A stretch of DNA of 64,000 nt, taken from Stenotrophomonas sp. UBA7346. GTDB taxonomy: Bacteria; Pseudomonadota; Gammaproteobacteria; Xanthomonadales; Xanthomonadaceae. Within the stretch, counting starts at the first letter, position 1. Each line of letters opens with the position of its first letter. The notes beneath the pieces are model-generated. The model ran no database searches. It had not been told where the DNA came from and saw only the letters and a list, made by a program, of their open reading frames with translations. The position numbers were made by a program, and so were the translations under genes. The stretch covers positions 1 through 64,000 of the forward strand of contig DKPB01000023.1 in the NCBI GenBank assembly GCA_002471015.1, read 5' to 3'. Of this stretch, positions 27,311 to 35,644 are shown in pieces.

Positions 27311-27973
27311 ATGAGCGATACTCTCCGCGACCAGCTCCTTGGGCTGGGTTTCAAACCCGTTCCCAAGCCCGAGCGCAAGCCCGAGCCGCGCCGCGATGGC
27401 CGGCCGCAGGGCAAGCAAGGTGCAGCAAAGCCCCATGCAGGCAAGCCTGGCCACGCCGCCAAGGCGGGTCAGCAGGACAAGCCGCGTCCGCAGGGCAAGC
27501 CCGGCCAGGGCCGTCCCCAGCAAGGTCCGCGCAAGCCGCGCTCGCAGGAAGACATCGACCTGGCCAAGGCCTATGCGATCCGTGCCCAGAAGGAAAAGGA
27601 CGAACGCATCGAAGCCGAGCGGCAGAAGCAGGAAGAAGCACGCCTGCGCCGCGAAGCACGGGCCAAGCTTGACGAGCTGATCAAGGACAAGGGGCTGAAT
27701 GACCCCAATGCCGACATCGCCCGTCACTTCCCTTACGGCGGCAAGATCAAGCGCATCTACGTCAACGCCGATCAGTTGAAGGCGCTCAACGCCGGTGAGC
27801 TTGGCGTGCTGCAACAGAATGGGCGCTATCTGCTGGTGACCGCCGCCGTGCTGGCCGAGGCCGAGCAGGTGTTCGCCGCGTCGGTGGCCTTGAAGGTGGA
27901 CCCGAACGCGCCGGTGCAGGATGATCCCTACGCCGACCCCGCCTACCAGGTGCCGGACGACCTGGTCTGGTAA
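27311..27973 (+). CDS. DUF2058 protein (YaiL-like)
   Basis: A 220-residue cytoplasmic protein. The N-terminus SDTLRDQLLGLGFK is the family mark. It is followed by a lysine/proline/glycine-rich low-complexity region (~18-85), a charged coiled coil (~85-130) and a C-terminal domain with ARHFPYGGKIKRIYVN. Function unknown; the basic disordered part could bind nucleic acid. The ATG at 27311 gives the family N-terminus. A terminator follows at 27997. Confidence 0.85.
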   Translation: MSDTLRDQLLGLGFKPVPKPERKPEPRRDGRPQGKQGAAKPHAGKPGHAAKAGQQDKPRPQGKPGQGRPQQGPRKPRSQEDIDLAKAYAIRAQKEKDERIEAERQKQEEARLRREARAKLDELIKDKGLNDPNADIARHFPYGGKIKRIYVNADQLKALNAGELGVLQQNGRYLLVTAAVLAEAEQVFAASVALKVDPNAPVQDDPYADPAYQVPDDLVW

Positions 27974-27996
27974 GAACCAGCTGATTGATGGATCAA

Positions 27997-28023
27997 CGGG
28001 CGCCGATGGCGCCCGCTTTCTTG
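27997..28023 (+). terminator. Rho-independent terminator after the DUF2058 gene
   Basis: An 8-bp perfect GC stem (27997-28004 with 28008-28015) with a 3-nt loop is followed by CTTTCTT. It ends the ugd-slyX-DUF2058 unit. The next gene starts only 11 bases later, so its promoter must overlap or read-through occurs. Confidence 0.75.
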
Positions 28024-28034
28024 CAGGGGGGGCA

Positions 28035-30092
28035 ATGCAGGGCCAGCCAAGACACGACGGATATTTCCCCCATATCGATGGCCTGCGTGCCATCGCCGTG
28101 CTGGCCGTGATCGCCTACCACCTCAATCCGGCCTGGCTGCCCGGTGGCTTCACCGGTGTCGACGTGTTCTTCGTCATCTCCGGCTTCGTGGTCAGCGCGT
28201 CGGTGGCACGCTCAAACACGCCCACGGGTTGGCAGGGAGCGGTGGCCTTCTACGCGCGGCGCATGCGCCGGATCATGCCTGCATTGCTGGTCTGCCTGTT
28301 GGCGACGGGCTTGCTGAGCGCGCTGTTCATTCCCGAATCCTGGCTCAGCGAAACCAGCGGAAAAACCGGTCGCATGGCCTTTGTCGGGCTCAGCAACTGG
28401 GTGTTGGCCGGCACCGGTAACGACTATTTTTCACCGCGCAGCGACTTCAATCCCTATACCCACACCTGGTCATTGGGCGTGGAAGAGCAGTTCTACCTGT
28501 TGTTCCCACTACTGTTCCTTGCCTGGCGTGGCGGCGGGCGTGGACGCGCGCTGTCGATGGGCTTGTTCGCACTGGCAAGCGGCGTGTCGTTGGCGTTTGC
28601 GGTGAGCCGCGCGCTGCAGGGTGGGAATGAAGTGGAAGTCTTCTACCAGACCACCACGCGTTTCTGGCAACTCGGTGCCGGTGTGTTGTTGTTCCAGTTG
28701 CTGGACATGCGCGCTGCCCGCACGGGGGCGCAAACTGCCGCGGGCGGCTGGCAGTTGCCGGTGCAACTGCTCGGCCTTGGCCTGTTGGGTTACGGCTTGT
28801 GGGCGGCGCGTGCTGGACATTCGCCCTGGATCGATGGGCTGTGGCCGGTGTTGGGCACGCTGGCCCTGCTGGGCGCCCTGCAGTCCCATGCAGGCAGTTG
28901 GATCGGGCATGCGCTTGCACTGCGTCCGGTGGTGATGATCGGCCGCCTTTCGTACTCGTTGTATCTATGGCATTGGCCGGTGTTTGTGCTGTTCCGCTGG
29001 ACGCTGGGCCTGGATTCCGCACTCAACGGGCTGCTGGCGCTGCTGTGCACCGTGCTGTTGGCATGGTTGTCGTGGCGCTGGGTGGAACAGCCGCTGCGCT
29101 ATGGCAAGCGGTGGCGGGCAAGCGATCTGCGCTGGGTGGTGGGTGGGCTGCTGGTTCTATTGCTTGGCATGGGCCTGCACCGGCAGCTTGAGAAAGCGGC
29201 CAGGTACATCTCGGCAAGCACGGTCAGCCGGCATCCGCAGGATTGGTACCCGTATGCCAAGGGGTTGGGCAGGGAGTTCCCGCAGTGCGAACTCGTGATA
29301 TCCCGGCAGGGGTTCGCGGGTGGGCAGGCGCAGGTGTTCGAGCGTGGGCAATGTGCGATGCCAGCGGGCACCAGCAGGCGCCTGTTCGTGGTGGGTGATT
29401 CGCATGCCCTGGGCTATACCGAGATGCTGCGCCGCGTGGCTTTGTTGGACGGCGGCCAGGTTCGCCTGTACGGCGCAGGTGGCTGTGTGCTGCTGGGCCT
29501 GCAGGGCTGGCAGGCGGCAGGCTGTGAGGGCTATCTGCACGATGCGTTGGCCGATGTGGCCCTGCAGGCACGCCCCGGTGATGTGTTGTTCCTGCCCGGC
29601 CTGCGCGTACCGCGCTTGGTGGACCAGGACCGCTTGCTGGACCGGCAGCAGGCGTTTGCGGCGGTAGCCGATCCCGCTGTCGCAGCACAGCGGCAGGCGG
29701 AGCTGCGGAGCGTTGCCGCGCAGTTGCAGCCCTTGGCCGGGCGAGGGCTGCGGATCGTGCTGGAGGCGCCCAAGCCGGTTCTGCCAGCGCCGCCCTTCCG
29801 CTGTTCGGATGTATTCAACCGGCACAATCCGATCTGTGCCAATGGCTTGACGATCACGCGCGCTGAAATGGAAACCCTGCGGGCACCGGCCATGGCCAGC
29901 CTGCAGCAACTGTCCCGGGCCTTGCCGGGCGCGGTGGTCTGGGACCCGTTGCCGGTGCTATGCCCGGGCGAGGTCTGTGGCCCCGCTGCCGAGGGCAGGC
30001 CGTTGTATTTCGATGGAGACCACCTGAGCGGGCAGGGTAACCGGGTACTGTTGCCGGCGTTCCGCGCAATGCTGCAGCAAGGCCAGCACTGA
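28035..30092 (+). CDS. OafA/YrhL-type acyltransferase fused to an SGNH domain
   Basis: A 685-residue inner-membrane protein. The N-terminal ~370 residues form the acyltransferase-3 domain with HIDGLRAIAVLAVIAYH, the conserved R of RRIMPA, and WSLGVEEQFYL. The C-terminal ~290 residues form a periplasmic SGNH domain with FVVGDSHALGY carrying the nucleophile Ser and FDGDHLSGQG carrying the catalytic Asp and His. Such fusions acetylate surface polysaccharide such as O-antigen. It follows ugd and so could modify the same envelope sugar. Start at 28035 has a G-rich ribosome site. Confidence 0.92.
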   Translation: MQGQPRHDGYFPHIDGLRAIAVLAVIAYHLNPAWLPGGFTGVDVFFVISGFVVSASVARSNTPTGWQGAVAFYARRMRRIMPALLVCLLATGLLSALFIPESWLSETSGKTGRMAFVGLSNWVLAGTGNDYFSPRSDFNPYTHTWSLGVEEQFYLLFPLLFLAWRGGGRGRALSMGLFALASGVSLAFAVSRALQGGNEVEVFYQTTTRFWQLGAGVLLFQLLDMRAARTGAQTAAGGWQLPVQLLGLGLLGYGLWAARAGHSPWIDGLWPVLGTLALLGALQSHAGSWIGHALALRPVVMIGRLSYSLYLWHWPVFVLFRWTLGLDSALNGLLALLCTVLLAWLSWRWVEQPLRYGKRWRASDLRWVVGGLLVLLLGMGLHRQLEKAARYISASTVSRHPQDWYPYAKGLGREFPQCELVISRQGFAGGQAQVFERGQCAMPAGTSRRLFVVGDSHALGYTEMLRRVALLDGGQVRLYGAGGCVLLGLQGWQAAGCEGYLHDALADVALQARPGDVLFLPGLRVPRLVDQDRLLDRQQAFAAVADPAVAAQRQAELRSVAAQLQPLAGRGLRIVLEAPKPVLPAPPFRCSDVFNRHNPICANGLTITRAEMETLRAPAMASLQQLSRALPGAVVWDPLPVLCPGEVCGPAAEGRPLYFDGDHLSGQGNRVLLPAFRAMLQQGQH

Positions 30093-30208
30093 GCTGCATG
30101 CCGTTGCGCTCAGCGGCCAGCGCTGGGTAACCGGTGGCGGCTGCAATGAAGGCAGACGCGTTCGTATCTACAGCGCGGCGGGTTGCAACCGCACGTGGCC
30201 TGGCGTCA

Positions 30209-31417
30209 TCAAGTGTGCGCCTCGGCTGCGGCTTGGCCAGCGCGGCGCACCTGGCGTGAGGGCGGCAGCCAATACCAGGCGATCACCGAACCCAGCAGGG
30301 CGAAGAAGCCGCCGACGATGAAGGCCACCTTGCCGTCGCCGAACTGCCATAGCTGGCCGGCGATCAGCGCGCCAAGCACACCACCCAAGCCCGATGAGAA
30401 GCCATAGAACAGGCCCTGGCCGTGGCCGTTGAGGTTGCCCGGGAAGTAACGCGCCAGCAGCTGCATGGCCGAGGCAAAGAACGCGGCAAAGCCCAGGCAG
30501 TGGGTGGTCTGCGCGATCAGCATCACCGGCAGGTTTTCCGGCCACAGCGCGGTGACCCACCAGCGCAGCGCGGCGCTGGCCATGGAGATGATCAGCAGCC
30601 AGCTGGCATCCCAGCGGCGGAAGAAGCCGGCGATCAGGAAGAACACCGCCACCTCGAACACCACGCCCACCGTCCACATCAGCCCCAGCAGCGAGGTGCT
30701 GTAGCCGTGCTGGTCCATGTACAGCGAGAAGAACGTGTAATACGGCCCGAACGACAGCTGTTCCAGAAACGCGGCGATGAAGAACGCCAACACCGGCTTC
30801 TGCCGCACGATGCTCCAGAAGCCGCCATCATGATGGCGGTGCGTGCTGATGTTGCGCGCATAGCGGTTGAAGAAGGCCGAGCCGGTCATCAGCACGAACA
30901 GCGGCAACATCATCCATGGCAGGCGGCTGGCGCCCTGCTTTTCGATCAGCCAGCCGAACAGGGTGACCACGATGATGAAGCCCAGCGAACCCCATACCCG
31001 GATCATGCCGTAGCGATGGCTGTCCGCGCCCAGGTGGGTGAGGGTGATCGATTCGAACTGCGGCATCACCGCGTTGTAGAAGAAACAGAACGCGATCATC
31101 ACCGCGTACAGCGTCCACGGCGGCGCGGGTACCAGGAAGCCGGCGAAGCAGGCGATGGTGAGCACGCATCCGATCCGCAGCCAGCGGATAGGATGCGGTG
31201 ACACCGCCGCCAGCGAGGTCCAGGTGCTGGGGGCGACCACGCGCGTGGCGTACCACAGGCTCATCATCACGCTGATGGCGGTGACGCTCATCTCGCGCGA
31301 TTGCAGGTACAGGCTCCAGTACGGCGTGAAGGCGCCCAGCGCGGCGTAATAGAAAAAGTAGAAGCTCGACAGCCGTGCGGTAGGCACGGCCCGCGATGGC
31401 AGGGCAACGGACGTCAT
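30209..31417 (-). CDS. Major facilitator transporter (HcaT/MFS_1-like)
   Basis: A 402-residue membrane protein with about 12 helices, resembling the MFS_1-like group (HcaT, nucleoside or sugar permeases). An internal TTG at 31447 would add 10 residues; I prefer the ATG at 31417. Neither start has a strong ribosome site. No clear substrate motif is seen. It is alone on its strand between the acyltransferase and an intergenic repeat. Confidence 0.85.
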   Translation of the reverse strand: MTSVALPSRAVPTARLSSFYFFYYAALGAFTPYWSLYLQSREMSVTAISVMMSLWYATRVVAPSTWTSLAAVSPHPIRWLRIGCVLTIACFAGFLVPAPPWTLYAVMIAFCFFYNAVMPQFESITLTHLGADSHRYGMIRVWGSLGFIIVVTLFGWLIEKQGASRLPWMMLPLFVLMTGSAFFNRYARNISTHRHHDGGFWSIVRQKPVLAFFIAAFLEQLSFGPYYTFFSLYMDQHGYSTSLLGLMWTVGVVFEVAVFFLIAGFFRRWDASWLLIISMASAALRWWVTALWPENLPVMLIAQTTHCLGFAAFFASAMQLLARYFPGNLNGHGQGLFYGFSSGLGGVLGALIAGQLWQFGDGKVAFIVGGFFALLGSVIAWYWLPPSRQVRRAGQAAAEAHT

Positions 31418-31609
31418 GGAGGTGCGCAGGGCGCGCTGGGCAGACAAGGGGGGGAGCGGCGTGTGCCGCTGCCCCTATTGTGCCTTTTGCCGACCCTGGA
31501 TGGCAGTTCGCGGAATGCAGGCCTGCGGGTAGTTGATCCTGCCCGGGCAAGCGCAGCGCCTTCGGGAAGTCAGACTCGACAAAGGGCGTAGGCGTCGCGG
31601 CAATGGCAG

Positions 31610-31640
31610 CCCCGGGTGCGCTGCGCTTATCCGGGCTACG
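31610..31640. repeat. REP-like element (GTAGCCCGGATAAGCGCAGC type)
   Basis: The stretch contains CCCCGGGTGCGCTGCGC followed by TTATCCGGGCTACG. It belongs to a widespread gammaproteobacterial REP-like class, with CCCGG/CCGGG arms. The rest of the 31418-31704 gap shows no gene. Confidence 0.65.
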
Positions 31641-31704
31641 CCAGCCCGGTGTCCACCGGCCCGGACCGGCCGAGTCGATGAAGGGGCGGAGCAGAGCGCA
31701 TCCT

Positions 31705-33156
31705 TCAGGGCTTGGCCTGCGCGTTCCACTCGGCGACCTGCGCCTTGGTTTCGGCCAGCATCGCGTCCAGTGCGGCACGGTCATAGACCTTGCCGCGCAT
31801 CAGCACGGTATTGATCGCGCGGGTGGCGGTGATGTCCTGCAGCGGGTTGCGGTCCAGCAGCACCAGGTCGGCGGCCTTGCCTGCGGCAACCGCACCGTAG
31901 CGGTCCAGCTTGCCGAACCAGGCCGGGCCGGCGCGGGTAGCCGATTGCAGTACCTGCAGCGGCGTCAGCCCTTCGCGCACATACAGCGCCAGCTCGTTGT
32001 GCAGGCCGATGCCGGGGAAGTTGTAGGAGTTCAGAAAGCCCGCATCGGTGCCGGCCATGATGCGCACGCCGGCTTCCTGCAGCATCGGCAACACGGCGGC
32101 AACCTGCGCGTAATGGGCGTGACGGGCCTCGATCTGCGCGGGCGTGGCCTTGGCCGCGCGCTCCACGCGCCAGGCATAGGTGTCACGCAGGCCCGGGCCG
32201 ATGTAGGCCAGGTAGGGATCGTTGTCGCGCGGCTCGACATCGAGGAAGTCGATGATGCGGCCGCCATCCAGCGTAGGAGTCACGGCGACGCCGAGCTCGG
32301 CAAAGCGGCGATAGGCTGCCATCGCCGTGTCACGGTCGAAGCCGGCATGCAGCCTGCGGTTGGCTTCGGCGCGGTCGATGCGGCCGGCGGCGAAATCGGC
32401 GGCGATCGCAGCCTCGTCCTTGACCCCGGCCTTGAAGGCGTAGTCCAGGTGCTCGATCGAGCTCATGCCGGCCTCGATGGCCTGGCCCACGGTCAGCGCC
32501 ATCGGTACATGGCCCGAGCTGCGCAGGCCGCGTGCCTTGGCCTGGCTGACCGCGTACAGGAACAGCTCCGGCTTCAGCGTGCTGTCGGTGATCTTGACGA
32601 AGTCGACCTGGTCGCGTTGCTCGCGGTCCAGGGCGGCGTCCACGCCGGCCTTGTCACCGGCTTCGATCGTGCCCTTCCAGACCGGTGCCAGGCCTTCGAT
32701 CTTGGCGCCGGAGGTGAACAGCTGCGGCCCGAACAGCTGGCCGCTGGCAATCTGCCCGCGCCAGGACAGCACCTGTTCGGCGAGATCGCCGGAGGCATCG
32801 CGCACGGTGGTGATGCCATGGGCCACGTACAGCGGCAGCAGGGCCTTGTTCTCCTCGATCAGCGCTGGGCCACCACCGAAGTGCACATGCATGTCCCACA
32901 GCCCCGGGATCAGGTAGCGACCACGTCCGTCGATGGTGGTGCTGGCCTGCCACTGCGCGCCTGCGCCGGCGTCGTCGGTCACCGCGACGATGCTGCCGTC
33001 ACGGATCGCCACCGTCTGCGCGGGCACGGCGCGGCCATGCTCGACATCGATCACGGTCGCGTGGCGGATCACGACATCGGCCTGGGAGGGCGCGGCGATG
33101 GCGGGGGAGATGCTGGCTGCCAGTGTCGTCAGCAGCAGGCCGAGGGTGTTCTTCAT
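31705..33156 (-). CDS. Exported amidohydrolase (imidazolonepropionase/prolidase-like)
   Basis: A 483-residue metal-dependent amidohydrolase with a signal peptide (cleavage near AIA-A at 22). The metal motif HVHFGG, the Lys in DFVKITDS likely to be carboxylated, the histidines in SSGHVPM and SIEHLD, and the Asp in AGTDAG give a complete binuclear site. It probably cleaves a dipeptide or cyclic amide in the periplasm; the substrate is not known. It starts 53 bases downstream of the ankyrin gene and may share its promoter. Confidence 0.88.
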   Translation of the reverse strand: MKNTLGLLLTTLAASISPAIAAPSQADVVIRHATVIDVEHGRAVPAQTVAIRDGSIVAVTDDAGAGAQWQASTTIDGRGRYLIPGLWDMHVHFGGGPALIEENKALLPLYVAHGITTVRDASGDLAEQVLSWRGQIASGQLFGPQLFTSGAKIEGLAPVWKGTIEAGDKAGVDAALDREQRDQVDFVKITDSTLKPELFLYAVSQAKARGLRSSGHVPMALTVGQAIEAGMSSIEHLDYAFKAGVKDEAAIAADFAAGRIDRAEANRRLHAGFDRDTAMAAYRRFAELGVAVTPTLDGGRIIDFLDVEPRDNDPYLAYIGPGLRDTYAWRVERAAKATPAQIEARHAHYAQVAAVLPMLQEAGVRIMAGTDAGFLNSYNFPGIGLHNELALYVREGLTPLQVLQSATRAGPAWFGKLDRYGAVAAGKAADLVLLDRNPLQDITATRAINTVLMRGKVYDRAALDAMLAETKAQVAEWNAQAKP

Positions 33157-33209
33157 CAGGAGGTTCCAGTGGTAAGCGATTGCCGTGTGGGGCGATCACA
33201 GGGCGGGGT

Positions 33210-33881
33210 TCATTGGGCGCCGGCCTTGCGCAGCAGGTCCTCGATCACGTGTTGGCCCCGCTGCCGGGCGTGCGCCAGCGGGGTGACGCCCTCTGCGTCG
33301 GCGAGGTTGACGTCGGCGCCGGCGGCGATGAGCAAACGGGTGATGTCGACATAGCGCGAACTGCCATCACCGAGGATGACGGTCTCCAGCAAGGCGGTCC
33401 AACCGAGGTTGTTGATGTGGTCGACGTCAACACCGGCCTCGATCAGCAACTGCACCGTGGCGACGTGGCCGCGCTCGGCGGCCGGTATCAGGGCGGTACC
33501 GCCGTAGCGGTTGGTGCTGCGCAAGTCGGCGCCGTGGGCCAGGGTCATGCGCAGGATGTCGTTCTGCCCGCTGGCGCCGGCATAGAGGTAGGGGCTGTCC
33601 TGCATCCGGTCCTTGGCGTTGACGTCGGCGCCAGCGTCGATCAGTGCCCGAGCGGCTTCGATCTGTTTCGCACGAACGGCGATCAGCAAGGGGGTGCGTC
33701 CGGCGGCATCGCGGTTGTCGATGTCGGCGCCCTGGCCCAGCAGGACCTCGACGCGTCGGCTGTCGCCTTTCTCCGCTGCCTGCTGCAGCTGTTCCGCTGC
33801 GACCGCGCCACTGCTGGCGCCGCAGGAAGTGAGCAGGGTTGCGGCCAAGGCCGGGGCAGCCATCCAGTTGTTCACGATCAT
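33210..33881 (-). CDS. Ankyrin-repeat lipoprotein
   Basis: A 223-residue lipoprotein (signal ending in LLTSC) with about five ankyrin repeats (for example DIDNRDAAGRTPLLIAVRA, ADVNLADAEGVTPLAHARQ). I chose the ATG at 33881, preceded by AGGCAGG, over the longer frame that would run into the LysR promoter. Ankyrin repeats bind proteins; the partner is unknown. It is divergent from the LysR gene and upstream of the amidohydrolase. Confidence 0.85.
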   Translation of the reverse strand: MIVNNWMAAPALAATLLTSCGASSGAVAAEQLQQAAEKGDSRRVEVLLGQGADIDNRDAAGRTPLLIAVRAKQIEAARALIDAGADVNAKDRMQDSPYLYAGASGQNDILRMTLAHGADLRSTNRYGGTALIPAAERGHVATVQLLIEAGVDVDHINNLGWTALLETVILGDGSSRYVDITRLLIAAGADVNLADAEGVTPLAHARQRGQHVIEDLLRKAGAQ

Positions 33882-33987
33882 TGCCTGCCTTTGTTCCGGT
33901 TCATGTGCTGTCGTGTGGCCTGTTGGCGTTTGCCGGAGCCTGGGGACGATGCTACAAGTGCACAGGCCTATCGTAAAATTAAATGTA

Positions 33988-34878
33988 ATGGTCGATTCCA
34001 TTCCAAAAGCAAATAGGGTCTATTTCGATCTGGACCTGCTGCGGGCGCTGGTGATGGTGGCCGATTGCGGCAGTTTCACTGCCGCAGCAGCGCGCCTGCA
34101 TTCCACCCAATCCACCATCAGCCAGAAGGTGCGGCGACTCGAAGAGCTGGCCGGACACCGCCTGCTGGACCGTGGGGTGCGCGATGTGCGGCCGACCGAT
34201 ATCGGCGAGACCGTGCTGGGCTATGCGCGGCGCATGCTGTCCTTGAACGAACAGCTGGGCGAAGTGCTGTCCGGCAGCGGTGCCGCCACGGTGATCCGGC
34301 TGGGCGTGCCCGAGGACTTCGCCGCCGGCCGCACCACGCGGGTGCTGGCCGAGTTCAGCCGGCTGCATCCGCGGGTCAAGCTGGAGGTCAGCAGCGGCCT
34401 GAGCCGGGCGTTGGCGGAAGGCTACGAGCGCGGCGAGCTTGACCTGATCCTGGTCAAGCAGCGGCGGGGCAGTCGCGAGGCGGTGGCTTGCTGGCCCGAG
34501 CCGATGTGCTGGGTGGACAGCGCTTCGAGCCCTGCTTATGCGCTTGAGCCGGTGCCGTTGGTGGCGTTCCCGCCGCGAGGCATGTATCGGGAAGACATGA
34601 TCGACGCGATCGAAGGCCTGGGCCGGCGCTGGCGGATCAGTTTCACCAGCTCCAGCCTCGGTGGCATCCAGTCCGCGGTCTGTGATGGGTTGGGCATCAG
34701 CCTGCTGCCTGCGCGCGCGGTCAGCAGCGGCCATGTGGTGCTGGGCGCCGACAGCGGCTTGCCGACGATTGACGGTATCGAGCTTGCGCTGCTGCACCGG
34801 CCCTCGGCCGATCCGGAGGCCAAGGCGTTGGCGGCCTTGCTGATTGAAATGCTGGCGCAGGACGGTGTGGCGGGCTGA
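33988..34878 (+). CDS. LysR-family transcriptional regulator
   Basis: A 296-residue regulator: winged helix (FDLDLLRALVMVADCGSFTAAA, only its first part quoted, residues ~14-70) and a LysR substrate-binding domain. It is divergent from the ankyrin-amidohydrolase pair across 106 bp, so it likely controls them and itself, the usual LysR layout. The effector is unknown. The start at 33988 (ATG) lies 21 bases after TAAAAT, a possible -10. Confidence 0.88.
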   Translation: MVDSIPKANRVYFDLDLLRALVMVADCGSFTAAAARLHSTQSTISQKVRRLEELAGHRLLDRGVRDVRPTDIGETVLGYARRMLSLNEQLGEVLSGSGAATVIRLGVPEDFAAGRTTRVLAEFSRLHPRVKLEVSSGLSRALAEGYERGELDLILVKQRRGSREAVACWPEPMCWVDSASSPAYALEPVPLVAFPPRGMYREDMIDAIEGLGRRWRISFTSSSLGGIQSAVCDGLGISLLPARAVSSGHVVLGADSGLPTIDGIELALLHRPSADPEAKALAALLIEMLAQDGVAG

Positions 34879-34888
34879 GTGCGCCGCC

Positions 34889-35571
34889 TCAGAACAGGTT
34901 TTCGACCGGCGTATCCAGCAGTTCCTTGGCGCTGTGGGTGAAGCGGCGCAGGCTGGAAATGCCCAGGTCGCGGATCAGTGAGTGAGTGCCGTGCGGCAGG
35001 GCCGAGTCGTAGATGTCCTGCGGTGCGACGTCTTGCCGTGCACGCCGGGCATCAGGTCGATGCCGGCTGCGGCATAGCAGTGCTGCACCATCGCCGAGCA
35101 GTACAGCGCGCCTTCCTTGGACAGCAGGTTGCTGCGCCGACGCAGGCGGGTGCTGTGCATGGCGAACAAGGTGCCGACCAGTTCGCTGAGCGAATAGCTG
35201 GACAGGCCGGACAGCAGGTCCAGCGCGGCTACCTGCACCTTGTGGGTTTGTGCCGCATCCAGACCGAAATCGAGGATGGCCAGGTTGGGGAAGGCCTCAT
35301 CATCGAAGTAACGATCGGCGCGGTTCTCCTGCGCGCCCAGGCGGAGCTGGCGATTGCGCAGGTCCAGGTCCGATTCCAGTACCCACCAATGGCCGTCCAG
35401 GCGTTGCTCGCTGAACAGGAAGGCATGCGACCACAGGCTGCGATGGCCATCCTGGGTAAGCGGCGCCTGTGCCTTGCGGATGGCCTTGCCCACCCAGTCG
35501 TCGGTGCCGCACAGGCCGATGCGGCCGGGCGCGGCGTGCTTGCGGATCAGCTCGGCATTGCGGCTTTGCAT
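34889..35571 (-). pseudogene. Permuted NlpC/P60-like hydrolase gene with a one-base frameshift
   Basis: The frame starts at 35571 and reads to residue ~178, then goes off frame and stops early at 34975. If one C is restored near 35031-35034 (GTCTTGCC to GTCCTTGCC on the plus strand), the protein continues with DVAPQDIYDSALPHGTHSLI to a stop at 34889, giving 227 residues. The Cys (LYCSAMVQHCYAAAG) and His (WSHAFLF) fit a permuted papain-like fold as in YiiX/YebB. It could be a true inactivation or a base-call error. It converges with the LysR gene. Confidence 0.75.
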
Positions 35572-35608
35572 GGGGCAGGGCGCCTGGGAGGATGGCTGCA
35601 GGATAGTG

Positions 35609-35638
35609 GCTGCCAGCGCGCCTGTGCACGCTGGCAGC
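35609..35638 (-). terminator. Hairpin after metH (cobalamin half)
   Basis: A 10-bp perfect GC-rich stem (35609-35618 with 35629-35638) with a 10-nt loop begins 7 bases after the metH stop. No T-run follows on the minus strand; it may still end or protect the metH transcript. Confidence 0.5.
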
Positions 35639-35644
35639 GGCGGA

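Noticed and set aside
30160..30208. tRNA-like or rRNA-like segments anywhere in the window
   Set aside because: I looked for GTTCGANTC-type T-loops with matching acceptor stems and found none that fold into a cloverleaf.
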